DNA from: Fibrobacter sp. UWB11
GTDB taxonomy: Bacteria > Fibrobacterota > Fibrobacteria > Fibrobacterales > Fibrobacteraceae
Reading direction: 5' to 3'
Length of the DNA stretch: 64,000 nt
Assembly (NCBI RefSeq): GCF_900143015.1
Contig: NZ_FSRT01000001.1
Coordinates: 496,001 to 560,000, forward strand
Part shown: in pieces, positions 1-8,691 of the stretch
How positions within the stretch are numbered: the first letter of the stretch is position 1
How the letters are laid out: every line of letters begins with the position of its first letter
The notes under the pieces: model-generated
Database searches by the model: none
Told to the model about the DNA's origin: nothing
The model's input: the letters and a program-made list of their open reading frames with translations, nothing else
Made by a program: the position numbers and the translations under genes

Positions 1-492
1 ACTTCGTCCATGGTTTCTTGCAGATTTTTTGCTCCACGGAGTTTAATGCAGGTCTGCAATACAGTAGATGATGTTTTTGCCGAAATGTTCGACATAGCAT
101 CAAGGTCTTCTTCGAACGTTATTTCTTGAGAATATGTGCAATACGCCTTGTTCGGGTCTTTGATGTCTAAGGGCATCATTATCAAGTTGATGCTAAAATT
201 ATAGCGCTCTGGACGAATGTAGGCGTGAACGGGCTTTTTCTTGATGGCACATTCATAGCATAAATTTTCAAAATACAATTCCTTCTTCATGTAGCGTTCA
301 TAACTGCTACCGGGAACAAATTTTTGCTTGAAAACGACATTGCCGTCTTCATCAACTTTTTCCATGGAACGGATGTACAAGTCATTACCGACCTCGATGC
401 GGATGGTGCCGATTTTATCATCGTTGCGTTTTTCGACCGATAGGATGCTTGTCATCGTATGGAACCTGTTGACAATATCTTGTAGATTCATC
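1..492 (-). CDS. GGDEF-family signalling protein, N-terminal part (cut by window edge)
   Basis: The reading frame starts with ATG at 492 on the minus strand, runs without a stop to base 1, and continues outside the window. The visible 164 residues are clearly paralogous to the N-termini of the two complete genes next to it: they share the opening pattern (MNLQDIVNRF), the phrase SSYERYMKKEL, the HAYIRPE motif and the TCIKLRGAKNLQETMDEV region. The GGDEF catalytic domain, present in both neighbours, is not visible here, so a diguanylate cyclase role is inferred from paralogy. It is the last gene of a three-gene run, 14 bp after the stop of the middle gene. Confidence 0.85.
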
Positions 493-506
493 AGTTCCTC
501 CGTCTA

Positions 507-1916
507 TTATCTTTTTTTTAGTTCCGGATGCATGGCGTAGAATTGTTTTTTGTCTTCGTACATTTGAACGTCAGCTTCTTGCATCGCTTTTCGAATACTG
601 CCGCCCTCTTCGTTATAGTAAAAACCCAATGAAAAACTCACGTTGTTCAAGTCCATGGATTTTTCATGGATTTTTTTGACCTTAGCTTCGATTATGTCTT
701 TAGGCTGGTCTGTGATGATTACCAAAAATTCATCTCCGCCTGCACGGTACACTTCTCCTTCCGTAAATGTTTCGGTCAAAATGCAAGATGCTTTTTTCAA
801 CAGTTGGTCACCAGCATCATGCCCTTGAATATCGTTGACGGGCTTGAGTCCATTGAGGTCAGCGAATATAACAGCCAATGATTTGTATGTAATCTCTCCG
901 TTCACGAACTGCGAAATCCTGTTGTTCATGGAATTGCGGTTCAAAAGACCTGTCAGCAAATCCGTGTTGCTGAGCTCTTCAAGCTTGTTCACTAACTGGT
1001 AGTTTGCAATTTCCGAAGCTATAAAGAACGTCGAAGTTTCGAGAATTTCTTTTATTTGTAGTGCTTTGGATGTGTCGAAATTGGCAACCCAGAAAAAGCC
1101 TATGATTCTGTTATTCGCTTCAATCGGTAACAAAATAAGGCTGTCAACATCATGCTGTTGAAGAGATGCGTACCATTTTGGATTCCGTTTTTTGACGATT
1201 TCAAAATCGTCTTCGTTCTCTAGCATTAAACAGTTGCTATTGGCGAGAATATCAATCCATGTTTTGGCAAAATCGATAAAATCATGGGTCAGGTCTTCTC
1301 TAAGAGAGCGTTGGTTTGAACTATTTTTAACCGAGTCGCTAAATACGGAACAAGTATGCTCGCTAAAGTCGGTTAGCAAAATGCAACAGTAGCTTGCGTT
1401 ACAGATTTCACGAATGTCTTTAATGACTTCATCCATGGTCTTTTGCAGATTTTGTGCACCACGGAGCTTAATACATGTCTTGAGGACCGTCGATGATGTT
1501 TCTGCAGAAAGCTTAGACATGGCATCGTAGTCCACCTCGGGCGAAATACATTGTGAGTAAGAACAATATGCCTTTTTCGGGTCGTCAATATTCAGGGGCA
1601 GCATGACTAGGTTGATACAAAAGTCGAAGTGCTCCGGGCGGATGTAGGCATGAATAGGTTCTTTTTTGATGGCGCACTGGTAGCAGAAGTGTTCGAAGTT
1701 CAGTTCCTTCTTCATGTACCGTTCGTAACTGGAACCGGGTTTAAAGGGCTCGTTTGTTATGGCATACCCATCACGAACGGCTTGTTCTGTTGCTTCAATG
1801 AACGGTTTGTTGGCTACTTCATAAAGAATGCGACCAAGTCTACCGTCTTCTCGCTTTTCGACTGAAACAACACAAGTCATTGTGTTAAAGGAATCCACAA
1901 ACTTTTGCAAGTCCAT
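507..1916 (-). CDS. GAF-like plus GGDEF domain protein, probable diguanylate cyclase
   Basis: This 469-residue protein has a PAS/GAF-like sensory N-terminal region (about residues 1-300, the second half GAF-like) and a C-terminal GGDEF domain from about residue 315. The active-site loop RAGGDEF lies near residue 391 and is intact, so it should make cyclic di-GMP from two GTP. The usual upstream RxxD inhibitory site is not visible, so product inhibition through that site is not expected. No transmembrane segment or signal peptide is seen, so it is probably cytoplasmic. It sits 2 bp downstream of a paralogue of almost the same length, which indicates tandem duplication and co-transcription. The input signal is unknown. 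Confidence 0.88.
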   Translation of the reverse strand: MDLQKFVDSFNTMTCVVSVEKREDGRLGRILYEVANKPFIEATEQAVRDGYAITNEPFKPGSSYERYMKKELNFEHFCYQCAIKKEPIHAYIRPEHFDFCINLVMLPLNIDDPKKAYCSYSQCISPEVDYDAMSKLSAETSSTVLKTCIKLRGAQNLQKTMDEVIKDIREICNASYCCILLTDFSEHTCSVFSDSVKNSSNQRSLREDLTHDFIDFAKTWIDILANSNCLMLENEDDFEIVKKRNPKWYASLQQHDVDSLILLPIEANNRIIGFFWVANFDTSKALQIKEILETSTFFIASEIANYQLVNKLEELSNTDLLTGLLNRNSMNNRISQFVNGEITYKSLAVIFADLNGLKPVNDIQGHDAGDQLLKKASCILTETFTEGEVYRAGGDEFLVIITDQPKDIIEAKVKKIHEKSMDLNNVSFSLGFYYNEEGGSIRKAMQEADVQMYEDKKQFYAMHPELKKR

Positions 1917-1918
1917 AT

Positions 1919-3334
1919 TTAACGCTTCCTGTTTTCTGGATATTTTTCATAAAAGCGCTTTTTATCTTCGTACATGCGGGCGTCTGCTTCTCGCATGGCT
2001 ACACGGATATCGCCTTGTTTGTCGTCGTAATAAAATCCAATTGCAAAACTGACGGGCTCTGGGGCTTCGGCCTTTTTACGCAAAGCTTCGATTTGAGCCT
2101 CGATAGTTTCTTTGGACGTGTTTGTGGAAATGACCACGAATTCGTCGCCACCGGCACGATAAATTTCACAATCTGCGAAACAGTCCATCAAAGCTTTTGC
2201 TGCGTTTTTCAGAAGGGTGTCGCCTGCATTATGGCCATCACCATCATTTACGGTCTTGAGACCGTTCAAGTCTGCAAAAACAATTCCGTATGTATCTGGT
2301 TTACGTTCACGACCGCTTACAACCTTGAGGACGCGGTTGTTCATGGCGTTACGATTCTTGACGCCTGTCAAAAGGTCTGTGGAACTCAACATTTCGAGCT
2401 TCTGTAACAATTGATAGTTTACAATTTCAGAAGCGATAAAAAATGTTGTCAGTTCAAGGGTTTCCTTGATGTGGTCCGTATTCTTGGTGTCGAAGTTTGT
2501 TGCCCAGATAAAGCCTATTGTTTCGTTATTGTACTGGAGCGGGAACAGCACTATGCTGCGGATGTCTGCTTCTTGCATGGATTTGTACCAACGAGGATTG
2601 CGTACCTTGATGGTATCCATATCGTTTTCGTCTTTAATGATAAGACAGTTGCTCCCGCCGATTGTATCAACCCATGTTTTGACTAGATCTATAAACGAAT
2701 CGTTCAGGTAATCTAAAAGAGAATGGTGACCTATGTCTGGAGCGGTACTTTCGCTCAATAGCGAACAAGTGTTTTCCTTAAAATTAGTCAGCATGATGCA
2801 GCAGAAATTTGAACCGCAAATATTACGAATGTCACTAATGACTTCGTCCATTGTCTTTAGAAAATCTTTGGTGCTGCGGAGCTTGATACATGTTTTTAGA
2901 ACGTCTGAAGTAGTTTTTGCCGAAAGATTGGCCATTTGTTCTGCACTAGCTTCGCTCGAAAGCTCTTGCGTGTAGGTGCAGTAGCATTTGTTGGGGTCAT
3001 CGAAATCAAGAGGCAGACTGAATATGTTGAACCATACATCGAACCGGTCAGGGTGGATGTAGGCGTGCATAGGCTTTTTATTGACTGCACTGTTGAAAAT
3101 GAAATGCTCGAAGTTCAGGTCTTTGGGAATATATGTGGTGTATTCCTGACCGGGCACGAACTTTTTGCCGAAGGGCATGTCAATCGGAATGTCGTTGTTT
3201 TTTTCATAAGTCGCAACATACGCCTTATTACCGACTTCTATGCGCATTTTGCCATAGCTCCCGTCGGCATTTTTTTCAACAGACATGATACAGGTCATCG
3301 AATCAAACTGGTCTACATATTCCTGTAAATCCAT
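1919..3334 (-). CDS. GAF-like plus GGDEF domain protein, probable diguanylate cyclase (first gene of cluster)
   Basis: This 471-residue paralogue of the next gene has the same sensory N-terminal half and a C-terminal GGDEF domain with intact RAGGDEF near residue 393. It is expected to synthesise cyclic di-GMP in the cytoplasm. The start is well supported: AAGGAGT lies a few bases before the ATG. It is the first gene of the three-gene minus-strand cluster, so the cluster promoter should lie in 3335-3480. The sensory halves differ more than the GGDEF halves, as expected if the copies respond to different signals; that is an inference. Confidence 0.88.
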   Translation of the reverse strand: MDLQEYVDQFDSMTCIMSVEKNADGSYGKMRIEVGNKAYVATYEKNNDIPIDMPFGKKFVPGQEYTTYIPKDLNFEHFIFNSAVNKKPMHAYIHPDRFDVWFNIFSLPLDFDDPNKCYCTYTQELSSEASAEQMANLSAKTTSDVLKTCIKLRSTKDFLKTMDEVISDIRNICGSNFCCIMLTNFKENTCSLLSESTAPDIGHHSLLDYLNDSFIDLVKTWVDTIGGSNCLIIKDENDMDTIKVRNPRWYKSMQEADIRSIVLFPLQYNNETIGFIWATNFDTKNTDHIKETLELTTFFIASEIVNYQLLQKLEMLSSTDLLTGVKNRNAMNNRVLKVVSGRERKPDTYGIVFADLNGLKTVNDGDGHNAGDTLLKNAAKALMDCFADCEIYRAGGDEFVVISTNTSKETIEAQIEALRKKAEAPEPVSFAIGFYYDDKQGDIRVAMREADARMYEDKKRFYEKYPENRKR

Positions 3335-3467
3335 ATTAACTCCTTCTTTGGCCTAAAAGCCTTTATAAAAATAATATGAATCGTGGAAATTGGGAGTTTG
3401 TAAAATCACTTTTTTTATAATTTGGGCTCAAAATTGGGTGATTTTCCTCACTTTTTCGCAGTTTTTT

Positions 3468-3473
3468 TATATT
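3468..3473 (+). promoter_or_regulatory. -10 box (TATATT) placed 8 nt before a start codon
   Basis: TATATT is followed by 8 nt and then the ATG at 3482. Transcription from it would start at about the start codon, leaving no room for a ribosome binding site, and none is visible. The -35 region is weak. The same geometry occurs before other genes in this window (see findings). Confidence 0.45.
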
Positions 3474-3481
3474 CATCGCTA

Positions 3482-3898
3482 ATGATTCACGATACGATTT
3501 TTGACCCGATTCGCAAAAAAGAGGTTCCTGCGACCCCCGAAGAGCATGTTCGGCAGGCGACAGTGCGCTATTTGCTCGATGTGGTGAAGGTGCCAGAACA
3601 CTTGATTGCGGTGGAATTCCCGCTTTCGTCGGTAGATGCTAAGACGGCGGATCGGGCGGATATTGTGGTGCACAATTTTAGGGCGGGGGCGCCTCTCTCA
3701 AAGCCGTGGCTTTTGGTGGAGTGCAAGGCTCCGGGCGAATACACGTGGCCCGTGCTGCAACAGCAACTGAACAAGTATTTGCAGATTTTGACGCCGAACT
3801 ACGTGATGCTTGCACTAGGTGATGCGGTGCGCTATTTTGAGCTAGATCCTGTGACGCGCCGGTTCAAGAAAATCGAAAGTTTGCCGGTGTTTGGCTAG
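3482..3898 (+). CDS. HsdR N-terminal-like (HSDR_N_2 / PD-(D/E)XK) stand-alone protein
   Basis: This 138-residue protein resembles the N-terminal nuclease-fold domain of type I restriction R subunits but stands alone. Visible elements are an amphipathic helix (TPEEHVRQATVRYLL), an acidic residue in ADIVVHN and the LLVECKAP strand, matching the D...E-x-K arrangement of the fold. Proteins of this class occur widely in bacteria without a methylase or specificity partner and their role is unknown. An in-frame upstream ATG at 3422 exists, but 3482 is preferred because a TATATT box lies directly upstream and the first 20 codons encode an unlikely extension. It is not part of the hsd operon 25 kb away. 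Confidence 0.72.
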   Translation: MIHDTIFDPIRKKEVPATPEEHVRQATVRYLLDVVKVPEHLIAVEFPLSSVDAKTADRADIVVHNFRAGAPLSKPWLLVECKAPGEYTWPVLQQQLNKYLQILTPNYVMLALGDAVRYFELDPVTRRFKKIESLPVFG

Positions 3899-3914
3899 GG
3901 ACTGTGCGGAGCTT

Positions 3915-3955
3915 GTCATCCTGAGCGGAGTGCGCAGCACGAAGTCGAAGGATCT
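3915..3955. repeat. Palindromic repeat, family A (GTCATCCTGAGC...GAAGGATCT)
   Basis: An imperfect inverted repeat opens with GTCATCCTGAGC and closes with GTCGAAGGATCT. It lies between two converging genes, just after the xseA stop codon. Related copies occur at 5286-5330, 21331-21357 and 52901-52932, and inside the coding regions listed in the findings. Confidence 0.8.
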
Positions 3956-3957
3956 AG

Positions 3958-5256
3958 TTATTGTACAACAGACAAAACATCCCCGTCGGCGAGTCGTGTC
4001 TTGATGGTGTCGCCGCTCTTGAGCTGGCTTGCCTTGCGGATAAATTTCCCATTTTCATCTAGTGTGAGCGAGTAGCCCTTGGCAAGTGTCGTCTTGGGAT
4101 CTGCGTTTTTGACTTTCTCGGTTACGAGCTCGAATTGCGATTTTGCAAGGTCGAGAATTTTGCGGGACCCCTGCTTTAAACCTTCGTGGTTGCGGTCGAG
4201 GCGCTCGTGCTCAGACTTTATGTAAAAAGCGGTGTCCTTTTTGATGGATGCTGCTATGAGCACATGTTTCGATTTCTCGTTTTGGATGAGCCCGAAAACT
4301 TTTTGCTGGAGCTGGTTCCCCATCGTGCCGAGTTGCTTGTTGCTTTCGGTGAGAAGGTCGCGGGCGCCATCGGCAATGTTTGCCATTGCATCGGTTATGC
4401 GGTTCCAACTATCAGTGACGTGTTCTACGAGACGCTTGGCGCAGTCTGTGGGCGTGATGCATGAGAGGTAAGCGACTTCGTCCAAAAGGCAACGGTCGAT
4501 TTCGTGGCCGATTCCCGTAAAGACGGGGGTGGGGTAGTTTGCTACTGCTCGGCAAAGCGCTTCGCTATCAAAGAAGTTCAAGTCTGTCTTGGCGCCGCCG
4601 CCGCGCACAATGCAGACAACATCTAAATTGGGGTCGCTTTGAAGTTGGTCCAGGGCGGCGATAATACTCCCTTCGGTTTCGTTCCCTTGCATCCGCGCAT
4701 AGACCGTCGTGACTTCGAATGCAAATGGCGAAGCTTCAAGTCGCGTGGTGAAATCCTTGTACGCCGCCGTATTTTCGCCGGTGATAAGCCCCACGCGGAG
4801 CGGAACGTCGGCAAGTTCTAACTGCTTGTTCTTTTCGAGCAAGCCTTCCATCGCAAGGCGCTTCAAAATGGCGCTCTTCGTCAGTGCAAGTTCGCCAATC
4901 GTGTAAACCGGGTCGATGTCCAAGATTTGCGCTTGCAGCTTTCCGTACGGGATGTACAGTTCCGCACGCACGAGGAAATTGACCTTCAAGTCGTGCTTGA
5001 GTGTAAACGGCTGCGAAAGGCTGGAAATTTTTGCGAGAATCGCATCGTATTTGGCTGTGTAGCAATAAAGGGCAAGCGTTGCTTTCGGTTTCACGTCGCC
5101 ATCGGCGAAGTCTGCAATGCTCAGGTAAACGCCCGACGGCTTTTCCGCAATTTGCGAAATCACCCCATGCACCCAAACCGCAGGTGTTGCCTCCACGGTG
5201 TTCTTGAGCGAACGCATGTACTGCGTGACCGAAAATGTACGAACTTCTTGATCCAT
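3958..5256 (-). CDS. xseA: Exodeoxyribonuclease VII large subunit
   Basis: This 432-residue protein is the catalytic subunit of exonuclease VII, which degrades single-stranded DNA to oligonucleotides from either end. It has an N-terminal OB-fold (about residues 8-110), then the exonuclease core with the family motifs VRGGG near residue 219 and TGIGHE near residue 250, a long helical region and a C-terminal segment with KGYSLT. The length is normal for the family. No gene for the small subunit XseB is present in this window. No clear ribosome binding site precedes the ATG. A family A repeat lies right after the stop and another lies upstream at 5286-5330. Confidence 0.95.
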   Translation of the reverse strand: MDQEVRTFSVTQYMRSLKNTVEATPAVWVHGVISQIAEKPSGVYLSIADFADGDVKPKATLALYCYTAKYDAILAKISSLSQPFTLKHDLKVNFLVRAELYIPYGKLQAQILDIDPVYTIGELALTKSAILKRLAMEGLLEKNKQLELADVPLRVGLITGENTAAYKDFTTRLEASPFAFEVTTVYARMQGNETEGSIIAALDQLQSDPNLDVVCIVRGGGAKTDLNFFDSEALCRAVANYPTPVFTGIGHEIDRCLLDEVAYLSCITPTDCAKRLVEHVTDSWNRITDAMANIADGARDLLTESNKQLGTMGNQLQQKVFGLIQNEKSKHVLIAASIKKDTAFYIKSEHERLDRNHEGLKQGSRKILDLAKSQFELVTEKVKNADPKTTLAKGYSLTLDENGKFIRKASQLKSGDTIKTRLADGDVLSVVQ

Positions 5257-5285
5257 TTGATTTTAATTGAGATGTCGTTTACGTT

Positions 5286-5330
5286 GTCATCCTGAGTGAA
5301 GAACCGTTGGGTTCGAAGTCGAAGGAACTA
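5286..5330. repeat. Palindromic repeat, family A
   Basis: This copy has the form GTCATCCTGAGT...GTTCGAAGTCGAAGGAACT and sits in the divergent intergenic region between xseA and the antitoxin gene. It matches the copy at 3915-3955 in both arms and differs in the loop. Confidence 0.75.
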
Positions 5331-5394
5331 GAACGCATGAAATTGACGTTAATTATAATAATAATTAAATTGCTTAGTACAAAAAGGACTCCCC

Positions 5395-5598
5395 GTGTCG
5401 AAAGTAGTTTCTGCAATGGATATGCGTCAGAATTTTGGGACGCTCTTGAACCAGGTCGCTATCAAGGACGAAGAAATTGTCATTGAACGCGCTGGCAAGC
5501 CTTTGGCACGCCTCGTGAGCATGAATTCCGCCACAAGCGGCAAACTTGACTTTCGCGATATCGGAAAACTCCCGAACGACATCTGGAACGAACTTTAG
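5395..5598 (+). CDS. Phd/YefM-type antitoxin, no adjacent toxin
   Basis: This 67-residue protein has the Phd/YefM pattern: an N-terminal DNA-binding region (VSAMDMRQNFGTLLNQV) followed by the strand EEIVIERAGKPLARLVSM. In complete modules such proteins repress their own promoter and neutralise a toxin such as Doc, RelE or VapC. The start is GTG, supported by AAAAAGGA 7 nt upstream. The C-terminal part, which usually wraps around the toxin, is short and ends NDIWNEL. No toxin reading frame follows: only a terminator separates it from the converging nuoN gene. It may be an orphan regulator or may act on a toxin encoded elsewhere. Confidence 0.85.
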   Translation: MSKVVSAMDMRQNFGTLLNQVAIKDEEIVIERAGKPLARLVSMNSATSGKLDFRDIGKLPNDIWNEL

Positions 5599-5640
5599 TT
5601 TGTATTTATTTGCTGAAGGCTGTAAAAAAATCTTAACGAA

Positions 5641-5676
5641 AAACGCCCCCGATTAAATCGGGGGCGAAATTTTTGT
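5641..5676. terminator. Bidirectional rho-independent terminator
   Basis: CGCCCCCGAT and ATCGGGGGCG form a strong GC stem, flanked by A-rich sequence on the left and T-rich sequence on the right. It lies between the antitoxin gene (plus) and nuoN (minus) and can stop transcription from both sides. Confidence 0.9.
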
Positions 5677-5713
5677 CATTCTCCGTTAGGAGAATCCATA
5701 GTTCTCAGCTTGC

Positions 5714-7156
5714 TTAATTCGTGAATCCGGCAAAGATGTTGTTGCTCAAGAACGGCAGGAATCCGAGAACGATCACGGCTGCGCTCAAGAGAATGATAAC
5801 TTCGCGTTGACGCTTGGTGAGGCGGAGCGGAGTGAGGTGGCCGTCCGGATCATCGACCCAGGCAGCTTTGATGAGCTGCAAGTAGTAGAAGAGCGCAATG
5901 ACGTTGTTCAAGACGGCGAATGCGACGAGCGCGTAATGGCCTGTCGAAGCTCCGCTGAAGAACAGGTGGAATTTGCCAAAGAAGCCGGCGAGAGGCGGGA
6001 TGCCTGCCAAGCTGAACATCGAAATCGCAAGGGCAATGGCGAGGCTCGGGTTCTGTTTTGAAAGTCCACGGAGCGATTGGAACGTTTCTTCGCGATGATG
6101 CCCGATGATGCCGAACACGAAGAATGCAAGGTAGTTCGAAACGGCATAGACAAAGAGGTAATAGATGATTGCCGTCTTTGCGGTTGTTGCAGGGCCAAGC
6201 AAGGCGACCATGATGTAGCCTGCCTGAGCGATAGAGCTGTAAGCCATGAAACGGCGGAGGCGGCTCTGCTTTAAAGCACCGAGGTTACCGACAAAGAGCG
6301 TGACGCCAGCGAGGAGAGCGATGAGCGGAGCAATCTTGTCTTGAATCGGAGCGAGCGGGCCGTAAACGAGCACGACGAGGAACGCAATGGCGGTTGCCTT
6401 CGATGTCACGGAAAGCACGGCGGTTACCGGCGTCGGAGCGCCTTCGTAAACGTCCGGAGCCCAGGTGTAGAACGGGAACAGCGTTAGCTTGAATCCGATT
6501 CCGCAGAAGAGGAACAGCACGGCAATCCACAAGAGCGGGCTAGAACCGCTTGCAACAGCGGCCTGGATTTCGTTGAAGTGGAGGCTTCCGGAGAAACCGT
6601 AGAGGTAGCTGAAGCCAAACAGTTCAAATGCTGTGGCGACAGATCCCATCAAGATGTACTTGGTAGCGGCTTCAGAGCCGTATTGGTCGCGCTTGTTCCA
6701 GGCGGCGAGTGCGTACATCGGGATGGTCGCAATTTCGAGGCCGAGGAAGAACGTGAGCAAGTCGCAAGCGCTCACGACCGTGAATCCACCGAACGTTGCA
6801 AATGCGATGGCACCGATGAATTCGGCAATCTGGTGCATGGGCGGTTTCTTGTCGGCGCCATGTTCAAAGTAGTCCTTGGAAAGCCACATGCCAAGCAGAG
6901 CACTCACTATGAGCACTTCGCGCATGAGCACGCCGAAGTCGTCCACTTTCCAGTTGCAGATAAATAATCTTCCGTTGCCACTCGCGAGCGGGATGAAGTT
7001 CAGCAAGAAGAAAATGGCGATAAAGCCGATGTTCGCCATGCGCCAAGGGACTTTGGATTGTGTAGTCACGAAAAGGCGTATCCCAATCACGACGAATGGG
7101 AAAATCAGCAGCAAAACGTCAGGTAGAATGAAGTTTGGAATTGCAAAATTTGTCAT
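5714..7156 (-). CDS. nuoN: NADH-quinone oxidoreductase subunit N
   Basis: This 480-residue polytopic membrane protein is one of the three antiporter-like proton-pumping subunits of complex I. The proton-antiporter-family core is visible, including the KLTLFPFYTWAPDVYEGAPTP-like stretch near residue 215-235 with its conserved Lys, and a SSIAQAGY segment. Its length matches the family. It is the last gene of the nuo operon, 11 bp downstream of nuoM, and is followed by a strong terminator. Confidence 0.96.
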   Translation of the reverse strand: MTNFAIPNFILPDVLLLIFPFVVIGIRLFVTTQSKVPWRMANIGFIAIFFLLNFIPLASGNGRLFICNWKVDDFGVLMREVLIVSALLGMWLSKDYFEHGADKKPPMHQIAEFIGAIAFATFGGFTVVSACDLLTFFLGLEIATIPMYALAAWNKRDQYGSEAATKYILMGSVATAFELFGFSYLYGFSGSLHFNEIQAAVASGSSPLLWIAVLFLFCGIGFKLTLFPFYTWAPDVYEGAPTPVTAVLSVTSKATAIAFLVVLVYGPLAPIQDKIAPLIALLAGVTLFVGNLGALKQSRLRRFMAYSSIAQAGYIMVALLGPATTAKTAIIYYLFVYAVSNYLAFFVFGIIGHHREETFQSLRGLSKQNPSLAIALAISMFSLAGIPPLAGFFGKFHLFFSGASTGHYALVAFAVLNNVIALFYYLQLIKAAWVDDPDGHLTPLRLTKRQREVIILLSAAVIVLGFLPFLSNNIFAGFTN

Positions 7157-7167
7157 AATTAAACCTA

Positions 7168-8682
7168 CTATAAACCTGCCGATGAAATCTTTTCAAAGAT
7201 AGGTGCTATGCTCTGGTCCAGAAGTTCCGAAATCCAGCCGGGGCAAACACCGATAAACAATAAGCAGGCAACGAGAACGACGATGACCAACTTTTCGCGG
7301 AAGCATCCATCGGTGAGGCCTTCGTACTTTTGCGGGAGCGGGCCGTGAAGCATACGGTTCGCGGTTTGCAGAATGTAGACGGCAGTCGTTGTGATGGAGA
7401 GAATGGCGAGAATAGTCACGATGCGTGTGAGCGTAGAATCTTGCTGGAATGCGCCAATGAAGATGGTGCTTTCGGCAATGAATCCGCTAAAGCCCGGGAG
7501 ACCAAGTCCTGCGAAACCGGCAAGTACAAAGCCTACGCCGAGGAACGGCATCTTGCGCATGATACCGCCCATTTCCGTGATGTCACGGGTGTGGGTGCGT
7601 TCGTAAATCATGCCGATAGTCGCGAAGAAGAGTCCGGTCAAGAATCCGTGAGAAATCATCTGGAGGCTAGCGCCACGAAGTCCAATCGGTGTGAGGGCTG
7701 CAAGTCCGAGGAAGATGAGGCCCAAGTGGCTGATGGAGCTGTAAGCGGTGATATACTTGAGGTCCTTGTGGCGGATGGCAATAAACGGGCCGAGAACCAC
7801 GTTAAAGATGAGGAGCGCTACAACGTACGGGAGCCAAATCTTGGCGGCTTCGGGCATGAGGAACATGGCAACGCGCAAGCATCCGTAGGCACCCATTTTC
7901 ATCATCACACCGGCAGCGAGCATCGAAACTGCAGTCGGTGCGGCGGAGTGACCGTCCGGGCTCCAGAAGTGGAACGGGAAGAGCGAACTCGAAACGGCGA
8001 ATCCCATGAACATGAGCGGGAATGCCCACATCTGGAAATCCATCGGGAGTGTCGTCTTTGCAATTTCAATGAGGTTCCAGCTGGTAGCGCCACTTTCGAA
8101 GTAAAGTCCGAAGAGCGTTGCAAGAATCATCGAAGAGCCAAACGCAAGCGTCAACGTGAGCTTTTTACCACCGTAGTCGCGTTTGCCACTGCCGTAGCAG
8201 GCAATCATGAGGTACATGCAAAGTGCTTCCATTTCGTAGAACACGAAGAAAAGCACCAAGTCAAAGCTCATGTATACGCCGTAAACGCTTGTTGCTAAAA
8301 GCTGGATAAGCGCAAAGAAAATCTTCTGATTCCCTTTGATCTTGAGGCTTACAAGCACGCCTGCCCAGACGATAAATGCCGTGAGTGCAAGCAACAGCAT
8401 GTTGAGACCGTCAGCGCCAACAATGTAGTGGGCGTTGAACATCGAAAGCCACGGGATGTCCGTGAAGAATCGGAGCGCAAGCGGTGCGGCTGCCGGATCC
8501 GTCGGAGTTCCCGAGAGGGCGTAGATGGCGTAAGTCAAGTAGCAGACAATTGCAAGGACAATTGTTGCCGACGTGACGTGGATGGTTCGGAGCGTCTTTT
8601 CGTACGTGGCGGGGATCAGTACGCAGGCGAGAACTGTTAAGAGGGGGATGACCCAAATGGAGTTAAAAAGTATTGTATTCAT
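7168..8682 (-). CDS. nuoM: NADH-quinone oxidoreductase subunit M
   Basis: This 504-residue antiporter-like membrane subunit of complex I has the family features: GADGLNMLL near the start, the FPFHFWSPDGHSAAPTAVSM region, and the SSISHLG segment. It has about 14 predicted membrane segments and normal length. It belongs to the proton-translocating arm and lies between nuoL and nuoN with gaps of about 10 bp, so it is co-translated with them. Confidence 0.96.
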   Translation of the reverse strand: MNTILFNSIWVIPLLTVLACVLIPATYEKTLRTIHVTSATIVLAIVCYLTYAIYALSGTPTDPAAAPLALRFFTDIPWLSMFNAHYIVGADGLNMLLLALTAFIVWAGVLVSLKIKGNQKIFFALIQLLATSVYGVYMSFDLVLFFVFYEMEALCMYLMIACYGSGKRDYGGKKLTLTLAFGSSMILATLFGLYFESGATSWNLIEIAKTTLPMDFQMWAFPLMFMGFAVSSSLFPFHFWSPDGHSAAPTAVSMLAAGVMMKMGAYGCLRVAMFLMPEAAKIWLPYVVALLIFNVVLGPFIAIRHKDLKYITAYSSISHLGLIFLGLAALTPIGLRGASLQMISHGFLTGLFFATIGMIYERTHTRDITEMGGIMRKMPFLGVGFVLAGFAGLGLPGFSGFIAESTIFIGAFQQDSTLTRIVTILAILSITTTAVYILQTANRMLHGPLPQKYEGLTDGCFREKLVIVVLVACLLFIGVCPGWISELLDQSIAPIFEKISSAGL

Positions 8683-8691
8683 GGGTGCGCC

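Noticed and set aside
7330-8298. Long plus-strand frame (322 codons) opposite nuoM
   Set aside because: It is the antisense shadow of nuoM: composition is charged and His/Glu-rich with no domain, and nuoM is unmistakable on the other strand.
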